DNA of 64,000 bases from Synechococcus sp. RS9916 (GTDB taxonomy: Bacteria; Cyanobacteriota; Cyanobacteriia; PCC-6307; Cyanobiaceae), in NCBI RefSeq assembly GCF_000153825.1, contig NZ_DS022299.1, positions 2,072,869 to 2,136,868 on the forward strand, given 5' to 3'. Positions 43,603-53,057 of this stretch are shown in pieces (position 1 is the first letter of the stretch; the number at the start of each line of letters is the position of its first letter). The translations under genes and the position numbers were made by a program. Below the pieces are notes generated by a model. That model saw nothing but the letters and a program-made list of their open reading frames with translations. It made no database searches and had not been told where the DNA came from.

Positions 43603-44922
43603 ATGGCTCAAGCCGCAGTGACGGGAGATCACCGACGCGGCAAGTCAGCGCTGTTTCTTGTGGCTTGTGGAGCGGCTGGTGCTGCTCCCCACTGGCTCGA
43701 CCCACTCCGCAGCCTGGCCCCGGCCTGCACCTTGGCGTTGCTGCTCGGCGGTTATGGCTTGCGCACTGTGTTGCGCAGCCGCGATCAGCCCTGTGCCTGT
43801 GGGTTGGAGCCCTTGCCTGAAGAGGCTGCCATTGATCTACCGGCTGTGGATGTGGTGGTGGCCGCTCGCGATGAAGAAGCCGTTGTTACGCGACTCGTGG
43901 AGCGGCTGACTGCCCTGAGCTACCCCCGCGAGCGTCTTTCGCTTTGGGTGGTGGATGACGGCAGCGAGGACCGGACGGGACCGTTGCTGGATGAGCTCAA
44001 GCAGCAGCATCCACAGCTGCAGGTGATCCATCGCAAGCGTGGTGCGGGCGGAGGCAAGTCTGGTGCCCTCAACACCGTGCTTCAGCAACTCAAGGGCGAT
44101 TGGATGCTGGTGCTGGATGCCGATGCCCAGCTGCAAAACGATGTGCTTGAACGCCTGTTGCCCTTTGCGATCAGGGGCCGTTGGGCGGCGGTGCAGTTGC
44201 GCAAAGCGGTGACCAACGCCCAGGAAGGTTGGTTAACGCGGGTGCAGGCCATGGAGATGGCGCTCGATGCTCTGCTGCAACAGGGCCGCCTCTGGGGTGG
44301 CGGAGTGATGGAGTTGCGGGGGAATGGACAGCTGCTGCAGCGCAGTCGGCTGCAGGCTTGCGGTGGTTTCAACGAAGACACCGTCACCGATGACCTCGAT
44401 CTGAGTTTTCGCTTGCTTACCGATGGTGCTCCGGTGGGCTTGCTGTGGGACCCTCCGGTGCAAGAGGAAGCGGTTGAATCGTTGCCCGCTCTCTGGAAGC
44501 AGCGGCAGCGCTGGGCGGAAGGTGGTTTGCAGCGCTTCTTCGATTACTGGCCCAAACTCACGTCCGGCACCCTCGCCGGTCGGCAAAAGCTCGATCTGGT
44601 CTGCTTCTTCCTGCTGCAATACGTCCTTCCACTGCTCTCTTTCGCCGACTTGATCACCAGCCTGGTGTTGCGCAGTGCACCTGTGTATTGGCCGCTGTCG
44701 ATCGTGGCCTTCAGTGTGTCGGGCCTGGCCTATTGGCGGGGGTGCCGCCGGGTGAGCGAAGGGCCTGAGCTGCCCCGGCCCGGGGTGATCAACCTGTTGC
44801 TGGCGATTGCTTATCTCGGCCACTGGTTTGTGGTGATCCCGTGGGTGACCCTGAAAATGGCGCTCTTCCCCAAGCGGCTGGTCTGGGCCAAGACCAGCCA
44901 TCGCGGCGAACTCTCGGCTTAA
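43603..44922 (+). CDS. Family 2 glycosyltransferase, membrane-bound
   Basis: A 439-aa protein with N-terminal membrane segments. The GT2 core has VDVVVAARDEEAVV, VVDDGSEDRT and LVLDADAQL (DxD-type metal site). TVTDDLDLSFRLL and QRQRWAEGGLQR (QxxRW) follow. About three C-terminal membrane helices end the protein. The QxxRW motif is typical of processive, cellulose-synthase-like enzymes that make polysaccharide at the membrane. Substrate unknown. The gap to the SpoIID gene is 24 bases. Confidence 0.88.
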   Translation: MAQAAVTGDHRRGKSALFLVACGAAGAAPHWLDPLRSLAPACTLALLLGGYGLRTVLRSRDQPCACGLEPLPEEAAIDLPAVDVVVAARDEEAVVTRLVERLTALSYPRERLSLWVVDDGSEDRTGPLLDELKQQHPQLQVIHRKRGAGGGKSGALNTVLQQLKGDWMLVLDADAQLQNDVLERLLPFAIRGRWAAVQLRKAVTNAQEGWLTRVQAMEMALDALLQQGRLWGGGVMELRGNGQLLQRSRLQACGGFNEDTVTDDLDLSFRLLTDGAPVGLLWDPPVQEEAVESLPALWKQRQRWAEGGLQRFFDYWPKLTSGTLAGRQKLDLVCFFLLQYVLPLLSFADLITSLVLRSAPVYWPLSIVAFSVSGLAYWRGCRRVSEGPELPRPGVINLLLAIAYLGHWFVVIPWVTLKMALFPKRLVWAKTSHRGELSA

Positions 44923-44928
44923 ACCCGC

Positions 44929-45597
44929 TTACTGCACCATTCCCCGTTCGGCGGCTTCGGCGTAGCGCAGCAGGTTGGGATCTGTGCGTTGCGTGGTGTT
45001 GAGAAAGTGCCGCACGATGCCCGCAGCCTCTGGGTAATAGCTGCGCAAGTGCCCCAGCCCATGTAAGGCGCTTTCAACGCAGCACACATTGCTGAGATTC
45101 AGGCATTGGCGCATCACATCGGCCACTGCGGCGTAAATCTTCTCTTTGTGGGGATTGCGCTCACACCAGCTCAATGGAGTTTCATCCCAGAAGTGAAAGC
45201 ACACCTGATCGAGTTTGCTGCCGGGCGTGCAGCGCGCATTCAGGCAATCGCGAAACAGGGTGGCCATCGCTGCAATTGCCTTCAGTTTCAGTTCGATCTC
45301 GACCTCTCCGTCACGCAGTGCATAGGCGTAGATGCAGTTGGAATCAAACACGAAATGCAGCCCATGGGCGATTTGAAGCTCGGAATAGGGGGCGAGTTCG
45401 GTCTCGGCGGTGGCGCAGAGACGATGGGTGTAATACACCGTTTGTGCATCCGTTAACAGCATCATTGGGCTGTCGTCGAAGCGCCATTGGCCTTTGGGGT
45501 CATCGCGATCAAACAGGAACCGAATCCAGCGTTGGAACTTCGGATCGTCATCCCAGGTGATGCGTCGAGCGGCTTGCTTTTGTTTGCGCCGTGTCAT
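44929..45597 (-). CDS. Conserved hypothetical protein, 222 aa
   Basis: A soluble protein with a basic N-terminus (TRRKQKQAARRITWDDDPKF). Several cysteines and aromatic residues occur, for example VCFHFWDETPLSWCERNPHK and LSNVCCVESALHGLGHLRSY. The helical, Cys-rich C-terminus recalls repeat or metal-binding folds, but no motif is decisive. Convergent with the glycosyltransferase gene. Confidence 0.6.
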   Translation of the reverse strand: MTRRKQKQAARRITWDDDPKFQRWIRFLFDRDDPKGQWRFDDSPMMLLTDAQTVYYTHRLCATAETELAPYSELQIAHGLHFVFDSNCIYAYALRDGEVEIELKLKAIAAMATLFRDCLNARCTPGSKLDQVCFHFWDETPLSWCERNPHKEKIYAAVADVMRQCLNLSNVCCVESALHGLGHLRSYYPEAAGIVRHFLNTTQRTDPNLLRYAEAAERGMVQ

Positions 45598-45693
45598 TGA
45601 TGAGCCGTTGTGCTGCGCTCACCCTGCTGCTACTGACGATTCGACTCCGTGTGGAAGTGCTCGTTGGGATGTGATCTCACTCACGCCTGATCG

Positions 45694-47733
45694 TCAGGCT
45701 TCCAGATCCACATCCACCACCTGGCCGTTGAAGAACTCCGCGAAGCGCTTCACCTTGTCGTCCATGGGGGAACTCATCGGCCGGGGAGGAGCCTCTGGTG
45801 CATTGGTTTCGGGGCTTGGTGCTGCTGCTGCGGGGGCCGGGGTTTGCGGCAGTTGGGGTGCCGGTGCTGCGGACGGAGGCGTAGACGCTGCGGGTTGTGC
45901 TGGTGGGGCAACCGCCGCTGCACTGGGCGCAGTGGGCGGAGAGGACGCAGGAGTTGGAGACGGTGAGCTGGTGGGTGGCGCGACAGGCGCTGGAGCTGCT
46001 GCCGCCGCAATCGTTGGGCTGGGAGGACTGGGAGGAGTTGAAGGGGGGGCGGCTCCTGGAGCTGGCGTGGCTGGGGTGATGGCACCGGCGTGGCTTTCCA
46101 ACACCAGTTGACGGTTGCCGCCGCAGGCCCGGGCGATCGCTTGCTCCAGCAGGGTGGCCCGGCTCTGCACCATGCCCATCCAGTTGCCAGCCACCTGCAC
46201 CACAGCGCGGTGGGCGTCCATGCGCACCAGCTGGGCCTGTTGAGAGAGCAGCATGCGGGTGGAGGGCAGTTCGAGGCTGCCGAGGATCTGCTGCCATAGC
46301 TCCGGCAGGTTGGTGCTGGTAGAGGGTGCCGTGTCTGGAGCTGCAGGCGCCGTTGCGTCCTCTGTGGGGGAAGGTGCGCTGCCGGTTTGGGCTGCACTCC
46401 CGGTTGGTGGCAACGACACCGCTGGGGTTGCTGGTTGGGCTGCGGGTGTCGGTGCTGCGACGGGCGTTGTTGCGACTGAGGGTGCTGGGGCTGGCGGTGG
46501 TTCTGGTGCTGCTGCTGCGACCTGGGGCATGGCTGGAGCCGGGGGGGCGCTTGCCGCTGCCTGTGCGGTGCTGATTGCTGGGGATGGCGTTTGGCGTGCG
46601 GCTTGCTGCATGGCGGGGGCAGCAGCAGCGCTGGGTTCGGCCTCGGCCAGCAAGCCCATCAGCAGCACCTCCAGCCACAGACGCGGTTGCACGCTCAGGC
46701 GCAGTTGCTGCTCACTGCCTCGCAGACGCGCTTGCCACTGCAGCAGTCGCTGCCGGCCGATGCGTTTGGCCAGCTCCGGCAGTTGATCGCGGAACTGGGG
46801 GGAGACGCTGGTGAGCTCCGGGCGATCGGGCGCCGCCGCCATCAGCACCAGGTCTCGGAGAATGCCGGCCAAGCCCTGGAGCACAGCGCCAGGATCGCGG
46901 CCCCGATCCAGCAGGCTGCGGCTGGATTCCACCAACTGAAGGGGATCGCCGCTGGCCAGTGCTTCTGCCAGGGCAATCAGGTCTTGCTCCGGCACGGCGC
47001 CGAGCAGATCCCACACCGCATCGGCTTCGATCGGTGCTGGCAGCAGGCTGAGCTGATCGAGCAGGCTCTCGGCATCGCGCAGGCCTCCCTGGGCCCGTTG
47101 GGCCACCACGTGCACGGCTTCCGGTTGGATCGGAATCGCTTCCTGCTCCGCGATCCAGGTGAGGTGGGCCTCGAGGGCATCGAGGGGGATGCGGCGGAAA
47201 TCAAACCGCTGGCAGCGGCTGAGGATCGTCGGCAGCACCCGTTGCGGGTCGGTGGTGGCGAGTACAAACACCACCCGCGGCGGTGGCTCCTCCAGGGTTT
47301 TGAGCAGGGCGTTGAAGGCCGCGGTGGAGAGCATGTGGCACTCGTCCACCACGTACACCTTCCAGCGGGCCTGCACCGGCGCGAAACGCGAGCGCTCGAT
47401 CAGGTCGCGGATGTTGTCGACGCCGGTGTTGGAGGCGGCATCGATCTCGATCACATCGAGGGCTGTGCCTGCCGCGATCGTGGTGCAGAGCTCGCAGCTG
47501 CCGCAGGGCTCGGGGGTGGGGCCATCGCTGCTGAGGCAGTTGAGCGAGCGGGCCAGGATGCGGGCACTGGAGGTTTTACCGGTGCCTCGTGGCCCGCTGA
47601 ACAGATAGGCGGGCGCGATGCGATTGCTGCGCAGGGCATGGCCAAGGGTGGCCGCAATGGCGTTCTGCCCCACCAGTTGGTCGAACCTCTGGGGGCGGTA
47701 CTTGTGATGCAGCGGCTGGTAGGCCTGGCTCAT
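45694..47733 (-). CDS. dnaX: DNA polymerase III subunits gamma and tau
   Basis: The clamp-loader ATPase. The 679-aa protein has HHKYRPQRFDQLVGQ, Walker A FSGPRGTGKTSSARILARSL, a zinc module (CLSSDGPTPEPCGSCELC) and VYVVDECHMLSTAAFNALLK. The SRC motif is SRCQRFDFR. About 300 C-terminal residues include two long Ala/Pro-rich linkers. The C-terminal LPELWQQILGSLELPSTRML domain is the tau-type polymerase-binding part. No clear slippery A-run for gamma frameshifting was seen. Confidence 0.95.
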   Translation of the reverse strand: MSQAYQPLHHKYRPQRFDQLVGQNAIAATLGHALRSNRIAPAYLFSGPRGTGKTSSARILARSLNCLSSDGPTPEPCGSCELCTTIAAGTALDVIEIDAASNTGVDNIRDLIERSRFAPVQARWKVYVVDECHMLSTAAFNALLKTLEEPPPRVVFVLATTDPQRVLPTILSRCQRFDFRRIPLDALEAHLTWIAEQEAIPIQPEAVHVVAQRAQGGLRDAESLLDQLSLLPAPIEADAVWDLLGAVPEQDLIALAEALASGDPLQLVESSRSLLDRGRDPGAVLQGLAGILRDLVLMAAAPDRPELTSVSPQFRDQLPELAKRIGRQRLLQWQARLRGSEQQLRLSVQPRLWLEVLLMGLLAEAEPSAAAAPAMQQAARQTPSPAISTAQAAASAPPAPAMPQVAAAAPEPPPAPAPSVATTPVAAPTPAAQPATPAVSLPPTGSAAQTGSAPSPTEDATAPAAPDTAPSTSTNLPELWQQILGSLELPSTRMLLSQQAQLVRMDAHRAVVQVAGNWMGMVQSRATLLEQAIARACGGNRQLVLESHAGAITPATPAPGAAPPSTPPSPPSPTIAAAAAPAPVAPPTSSPSPTPASSPPTAPSAAAVAPPAQPAASTPPSAAPAPQLPQTPAPAAAAPSPETNAPEAPPRPMSSPMDDKVKRFAEFFNGQVVDVDLEA

Positions 47734-47829
47734 GCGCTGCCTGCGGAACCCAGAGGTTACCGAGGCCGACTGGTGGCAGGCGTGCTTGAGGGTGTGGCTG
47801 TTGAGCTGGCCTCAGATCACAGGTGTGGG

Positions 47830-50601
47830 TTAGGTGACCGAATCAAACTGGAAACCAATGATGTGATCGTCGAAGTCACGGTCACCACCACCGAACTGGT
47901 CTTCGAGTCCAAAGACGTTGTTGCCAAGCACGCGGAAGTGGCTGATGCCATCGGCGTTGGCTTTGGCAAAGGCAAAGAAGGTATTGCTCTGCACCTTGGC
48001 GTAGGGGGCCAGGTAGCCGCCGAGGTCCCCCATCTCGAGCGATGCCTCTTCCGTTTTGTTATTGGCCAGAGAGAAGGTGAACGTGTCTCCGCCGTAAAGG
48101 TTGTCGGCGCGCAACGCTGCTTCGGTGTAACCGGCTGCGCCTGGGGCAATGAGAGAGCCGTCAGCAGCCATCACGACGCCGGTGGGATCGACCACGCGGT
48201 AGAAGCCGGTGAGGGCATCCAGGGTGGCTTCACGGGCCTGGGCCCAGACCCCACGCAAGGATTCGCCATTGCTGAAGGCTGTGCCATCCAGTACTGGAGC
48301 GATGCCTTGTTCTTGGGCCACTAGGGCATTCAGACCTTGGTCGTTGGCATTGAGAGCAAGGTTGAAGCTCAGCCCTGCGCTTGCTGCGAAAGAGACGCTG
48401 CCATCGCTGTTGACCGTTGAATCCAGGAAAGACAAACGGGAATCTTTCACGCTCTTGAGTGTGTCGAGCGTGGTGTCTGCCAAAGAGAAGAAGCGCAGGG
48501 ATTGGCCGTTGCGAACCAGCAGATCACGCTTGAACGTGTAGTTGTCAGGAATGACGACGTCGTCTGCTTCCAGGCTGCTGAACACGATGGTGGCGCGCTC
48601 CTTGAGTTGATCAAGATCACCAAGAATGGTCTTGGCGGAGGCGACTTCGTTGGCATCCAGCACGATGTAGCCAATTTGGTGTACAGCCTTACTGCGCCCG
48701 GTAATGGTGGCGCTGAGGTTTAAAGCGGCAGGTGCAGCATTGTTGGGGTCGGCAATCGTGAGCAGATTGAAGGGCCCATCATTGGCTTGGATAACAGGAT
48801 CCAGTGCCACGGAGGCTGCAGTGGATGGATCGACAATCACTCCATTTTTTGTCCCGTCTTTGTCGCCGAATCCGCCATCGATCAGAGTCAGGGAGAGGTA
48901 ATCGGCAAGTCCATCGCCATCGAGGTCATAGAAACGGGCGCCGGCATTGACGAGCGGGTCAAAACTCAGGGCTGAAACCTCTCCTTCGTCATCAACGGAG
49001 TAGTAAAGAAGTTTTTGAGAGGTGTCGCGTTTTCCTTCGCTTGTCGTGATGGCACCATTCTCGAAGTTGAGGCTTGAGAGGGCCAGATTGAACGTGGTTC
49101 TGGGAATGCTCTCGTCAATCGCGGCTTCAAAATTGAGGGAGTCGGTCTGCAGTGTGATGCCGGAATCACTCAGTACTGCGCGAGCTTTTGAGTTGATTGC
49201 GTCGACTGTTGTGACCAATGAAATATTGGTCGCCTTGTCTGAACCGCTGAGGTAGGAGATTTCAGTGTTCGGCGCCGCCTCTGCTGCCTTTGCTGCCGCC
49301 TCTGCTTCAGCCGCCGCCGCTGCCGCTGCTGCGACTACCTCTTCAATATTTCTCTTTGACTGAATAATGATATTGCTAAACAAGTCATTATTGTCTGCGT
49401 CGAACATGTTGACGTCGGCGAAAACGATTGTATTGCCACTGCCGACGGTCTCTCGGGCCATGACAATGTTGTTGGTCGCGTTTTCGCTGGTGACAAGAAT
49501 CGCTTCGGCGGACTCGTCGTCGATTTCTAAGGCGCCAAATGTGCGTGTTTGTACTGTGCTTAATCCGGATGTAATATCGTAATTTCCGATTTCTACAATA
49601 TCGGTTGTGCCATCGGGTGGTGTTGCATTCAAATCATTATCGCGAATAGATCCAACTCCTTCTTTGACTGCAATCGAGGAGCCTACGTAGTTAAGAATTT
49701 CGCTTGCGTTTGAATTTATGTCATCAAAGCTAGGGCTCCATTCGCCGCTGATGAGAAGTGTTCCTCCTCCCTCGACAAATTGCTTGAGATTGTCGAGCTG
49801 GCTTGTTGTTGGTACGGATTTTGGAAAAATAATGTAAACAAGATCAGCGTCTATTTCGCTATCTAAAAAAGAGTAGTCGTCGGTGTATGTTGTATAGCTA
49901 AGGTTGCCAATGGCGTCGAAGGTTGGCTTGACATAAGCTGTATCAATGCTGTATTGGCTGGCCGCGTAGCCAACGGCAGTGATCTGTTCGCTGCTCGTTA
50001 GAGGAGCGCTCGCCTGAGGTCCTTCGCTAAAGGTCGCATAACTCACTGTCGCGAGTTGATAGGCCCAGGTATCACTGTCTCCGAAGTTCAGTGGCCAATT
50101 GATGGTATTGCTGTGCCCCTTTGAATGGAGAGTCCAGTGTTTTTGGCCGTCGGTATCGAGGCCCAAGATGCCGCTCGATGAATAGACGGAGGTCCCAAGC
50201 AGCTCTTCCCAAAGGCTCAACGCACTGTTGTCGGCTCCGTAATCGCAAGCCCAAAGCGCAAGTTCATCCAGCTGCCAGTCGATCAGTTGGTTGCTGGCTG
50301 CCAGCAGAGCAGCGCGATTAACCTTTTTTTCTCCAACGCGCAGCACGCCTGGGCTGCCGTGGCTGACCCAGTGCAGCGCCTTCACTGGTTGTCCGTGCTC
50401 GCGACGATCTGACAACGCATCGCTGATGGCGGCCAAGGGCTCCTGTTCGCCGTCCAGCCACAGCACCGGCACCAAGGCCTCAGCCAGCAGCTCCCGGATC
50501 TTGGGGCAGCTGCCGTCAGCAACGATCAGCGTGGCCTGTCTCTGCCCTTGGGTTGTGGTGGAGTTGTTGATCTGCTCGAGTCCGCAGGCTTTCAGGGTCA
50601 T
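47830..50601 (-). CDS. Large surface or secreted protein with DUF4347 and DUF4114 domains
   Basis: 923 aa. Domain order: DUF4347 (ALHWVSHGSPGVLRVGEKKV, ELALWACDYGADNSALSLWE), a ThuA/GATase-like segment (SFLDSEIDADLVYIIFPKSV, GGTLLISGEWSP), an Ala/Glu-rich helix (VVAAAAAAAAEAEAAAKAAE near 430), beta-rich repeats, and a C-terminal DUF4114 (NTFFAFAKANADGISHFRVL, NNVFGLEDQFGGGDRDFDDH). The acidic DxDxD-like ends suggest Ca2+ binding. No Sec signal is visible. Such proteins often leave by type I secretion, which fits the HlyD/ABC genes at 59617-63811. The N-terminal half (49200-50060) is AT-richer than the rest. Confidence 0.8.
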   Translation of the reverse strand: MTLKACGLEQINNSTTTQGQRQATLIVADGSCPKIRELLAEALVPVLWLDGEQEPLAAISDALSDRREHGQPVKALHWVSHGSPGVLRVGEKKVNRAALLAASNQLIDWQLDELALWACDYGADNSALSLWEELLGTSVYSSSGILGLDTDGQKHWTLHSKGHSNTINWPLNFGDSDTWAYQLATVSYATFSEGPQASAPLTSSEQITAVGYAASQYSIDTAYVKPTFDAIGNLSYTTYTDDYSFLDSEIDADLVYIIFPKSVPTTSQLDNLKQFVEGGGTLLISGEWSPSFDDINSNASEILNYVGSSIAVKEGVGSIRDNDLNATPPDGTTDIVEIGNYDITSGLSTVQTRTFGALEIDDESAEAILVTSENATNNIVMARETVGSGNTIVFADVNMFDADNNDLFSNIIIQSKRNIEEVVAAAAAAAAEAEAAAKAAEAAPNTEISYLSGSDKATNISLVTTVDAINSKARAVLSDSGITLQTDSLNFEAAIDESIPRTTFNLALSSLNFENGAITTSEGKRDTSQKLLYYSVDDEGEVSALSFDPLVNAGARFYDLDGDGLADYLSLTLIDGGFGDKDGTKNGVIVDPSTAASVALDPVIQANDGPFNLLTIADPNNAAPAALNLSATITGRSKAVHQIGYIVLDANEVASAKTILGDLDQLKERATIVFSSLEADDVVIPDNYTFKRDLLVRNGQSLRFFSLADTTLDTLKSVKDSRLSFLDSTVNSDGSVSFAASAGLSFNLALNANDQGLNALVAQEQGIAPVLDGTAFSNGESLRGVWAQAREATLDALTGFYRVVDPTGVVMAADGSLIAPGAAGYTEAALRADNLYGGDTFTFSLANNKTEEASLEMGDLGGYLAPYAKVQSNTFFAFAKANADGISHFRVLGNNVFGLEDQFGGGDRDFDDHIIGFQFDSVT

Positions 50602-50989
50602 GAGTAATCGGCTTGGGATGTGGGCGAGTGAAGTGGTTGGGCGGTGTTGGGGCAGGCGCCTGAGTGCGTTGCTTTTCAGGGCTGAGTTCTGCTTGCGTTG
50701 CTACGGGGATACACCTGTGCCAGGGCTGTATGGATCAGCGCCTGGTTAAGTCGCACAGGCGTTGCTGGGCTTTGCAGTTGTTGTTGCTCTGTGGGCTGCG
50801 GAGTGGCGTTTACGCATTACCCAAGATCGTCAATTTCCTATGTGGATTGACATTCGCATGACATTTAATTGAGTTGTTGGTTGTTTTTGTCAGCTTTGTT
50901 TTGAAAGGGTGAATTATCTTCACCCCCCTGTTGCCCAAGCAAAAGCGTGTTTGTGCCGCTTTCTTGGCCTGGATTCGAATCAGCCTGAT
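50602..50989. other. 388-bp intergenic region upstream of the DUF4347 gene
   Basis: No credible gene. A hairpin (GGGTGAA-TTATC-TTCACCC, 50907-50925) lies after the LRAT-like gene on the minus strand and is followed by TTTC there, a weak terminator. The rest probably carries the promoter of the DUF4347 gene. AT content rises around 50830-50920. Confidence 0.45.
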
Positions 50990-51610
50990 CTATTGGTTTT
51001 TGTCTTGCTGTTCCAGCAGGGTGTTGAGCTTGGTCTCCAGGTCTTCCACCGCCGCTAATTCATCGGCCAGGCTCTGGCCGCTTAGTAGCAAGCGCTGATT
51101 GCCGCCATCACCCGCCTGTTGCAGCAGCGCTTCCAATTTGCTGAGCAGTTTGAGGCGTAATTGTTCGAGTTGACTCACGCCTTTTCGGGCCAGGGCGCGG
51201 CTGTTGGCATCCAGAAGTCCCCGTTGCACCAGCAGCTCCAGCCCAGCCATCAGCGCTGAGGGCATGCGTGCACTCCAGCTGCGGGCTTTGTCGATCACCG
51301 AGTTCACCTGGGCGCTGTGATGGCGGCCGGTTTTGCACCAGGTGGCGAAGTGCTCGCAGTTGTTGAACAGCAGGTTGTAGTTCTGCTCGCCGATGCGGCT
51401 CATCGCTCGCCGCAGGGTCACCCCCTGGGGAGAGCACTGCGTGTGCGGCACCACACTCACCGGTTGGCCTTGGCTGAAGTCGTCCAGCGCACTGCGCAGG
51501 ATTTCGCGGCCTTCCAGGTAATGGGCCACGGTGCCGTCGCCGAGATCGATGCCGTGATGGAGAAACAGGCCGTGTTGCCGCGGCACCTGCAGGTGATCGG
51601 CCGCGGCCAT
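50990..51610 (-). CDS. LRAT-domain (NlpC/P60-like) protein with coiled-coil tail
   Basis: 206 aa. The LRAT-type papain-like core has His residues in HGLFLHHGIDLGDGTVAHYL and the catalytic cysteine in LLFNNCEHFATWCKTG. LRAT-family enzymes are acyltransferases or thioesterases acting on lipids. The C-terminal half is helical (LEQLRLKLLSKLEALLQQAG, VEDLETKLNTLLEQQ). It begins 4 bases after the clpX stop, so it belongs to the clpP-clpX transcript. Substrate unknown. Cellular role inferred only from context. Confidence 0.75.
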   Translation of the reverse strand: MAAADHLQVPRQHGLFLHHGIDLGDGTVAHYLEGREILRSALDDFSQGQPVSVVPHTQCSPQGVTLRRAMSRIGEQNYNLLFNNCEHFATWCKTGRHHSAQVNSVIDKARSWSARMPSALMAGLELLVQRGLLDANSRALARKGVSQLEQLRLKLLSKLEALLQQAGDGGNQRLLLSGQSLADELAAVEDLETKLNTLLEQQDKNQ

Positions 51611-51614
51611 GGCT

Positions 51615-52970
51615 TTAGGCGGATTCCTGCTGGCGGTCGCTGCCGGGAAGGGGCAACACCTTGCCGCCGGTGTGCTCTTCCACCATCGTTCGCGTCACCG
51701 TGAAGTTCTTCACGTTTTTGCGTGAGGGCAGGTCATACATCAGATCGAGCATCAGCTCCTCCACGATGCCGCGCAGGGCCCGGGCGCCAGTTTTGCGCCG
51801 ATGGGCTTCGCTGGCGATCGCTTCCACCGCTTCGGTTTCGAAGTCGAGCTGCACGTTGTCCATGCTCAGCAGGGTGCGGAACTGCTTGACCAGGGCATCG
51901 CGGGGCTCGGTGAGGATCGATTTCAGGGCCTCTTCATCGAGGGGCTCGAGCACGGCGCTCACCGGCATGCGGCCGATGAATTCCGGAATCAGGCCGTAGC
52001 GCACCAGGTCATCGGGTTCCAGATGGCGCAGCACCTGGGCCGCCTGGAGGTCTCGGCTGGCTTTGTTGCGTCCGCGTCCGTCGCTGCTGGGCACAAAGCC
52101 AATGGCATTGCGGCCCATGCGCTTCTGCACCACATCATCGAGGCCCACAAAGGCACCGCCGCAGATGAACAGGATCTGGCTGGTGTCGATTTGGATGCAG
52201 TCTTGATAGGGGTGCTTGCGGCCCCCCTGGGGCGGCACGTTGGCCACGGTGCCTTCCAGCATCTTCAGCAGGGCCTGCTGCACGCCCTCGCCCGACACAT
52301 CGCGGGTGATCGAGGGGTTTTCGCTCTTTCGGGCGATCTTGTCGATTTCGTCGATGTAGATGATGCCCCGCTGGGCCTGATCCACATCCATGTCGGCTTT
52401 CTGCAGCAGCCGCAGCAGGATGTTTTCCACGTCTTCACCGACGTAGCCCGCTTCGGTGAGGGTGGTGGCGTCGGCCACCGCGAAGGGCACGTCGAGCATC
52501 TCGGCCAGGGTCTGGGCCAGCAGGGTCTTGCCGCAGCCGGTGGGGCCGATCAGCAGGATGTTGCTCTTGTGCAGGCGGGTGGCGGTCTCTTCGGTTTCGC
52601 CCTTGCCATCTCCTTGCCAGGCGAGGCGCTTGTAGTGGTTGTAGACGGCCACCGAGAGCACTTTTTTGGCAGCGTCCTGACCCACCACCTGGTGATCCAG
52701 GAAGGCCTTGATCTCCTGCGGTTTGGGAATCGTGGCCAGGGTTGGAGCAGGTTTGTTGCTCTTGCGTGTGGTCTGGGCGGCTTTGCGGCCCTGTTCGGCG
52801 CCTTGGCGAGGATTGCCCTGGGCGTCGATCAGTTCTTCATCCAGGATCTCGTTGCAGAGATCGATGCATTCATCGCAGATGTAGACCCCAGGGCCCGCAA
52901 TCAGCTTGCGCACCTGCTCCTGGGATTTCCCGCAGAAGGAGCACTTCAGATGGGCATCGAATTTGGCCAT
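51615..52970 (-). CDS. clpX: ATP-dependent protease ATPase subunit ClpX
   Basis: ClpX unfolds substrates for ClpP. The 451-aa protein has the zinc-binding domain ([11 protein letters not shown] ... CDECIDLC), Walker [21 protein letters not shown], Walker [14 protein letters not shown] and the sensor region. The IGF-type ClpP-docking loop region is present (NAIGFVPSS). Located after clpP with 87 bases between. Confidence 0.97.
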   Translation of the reverse strand: MAKFDAHLKCSFCGKSQEQVRKLIAGPGVYICDECIDLCNEILDEELIDAQGNPRQGAEQGRKAAQTTRKSNKPAPTLATIPKPQEIKAFLDHQVVGQDAAKKVLSVAVYNHYKRLAWQGDGKGETEETATRLHKSNILLIGPTGCGKTLLAQTLAEMLDVPFAVADATTLTEAGYVGEDVENILLRLLQKADMDVDQAQRGIIYIDEIDKIARKSENPSITRDVSGEGVQQALLKMLEGTVANVPPQGGRKHPYQDCIQIDTSQILFICGGAFVGLDDVVQKRMGRNAIGFVPSSDGRGRNKASRDLQAAQVLRHLEPDDLVRYGLIPEFIGRMPVSAVLEPLDEEALKSILTEPRDALVKQFRTLLSMDNVQLDFETEAVEAIASEAHRRKTGARALRGIVEELMLDLMYDLPSRKNVKNFTVTRTMVEEHTGGKVLPLPGSDRQQESA

Positions 52971-53057
52971 CGGGCGCCAGACACTTCAAACGGGAAAAAC
53001 GGACCTCACGCGTTGGGAACGGCCCGACTCCAAGGATCGTTGTGGAAGACAGTGCTG

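Noticed and set aside
47734-47829. Possible SRP (4.5S) RNA next to dnaX
   Set aside because: The conserved GGAAGGAAGCAG-type loop is not present.
46591-48324. 577-codon frame antisense to dnaX and into the DUF4347 gene
   Set aside because: Same reason: long GC-driven shadow of dnaX, crossing the gene boundary.
50664-50861. 65-codon plus-strand frame in the intergenic region before the DUF4347 gene
   Set aside because: Cys/Leu/Gly-rich, no signal for translation, and no similarity to a known small protein.
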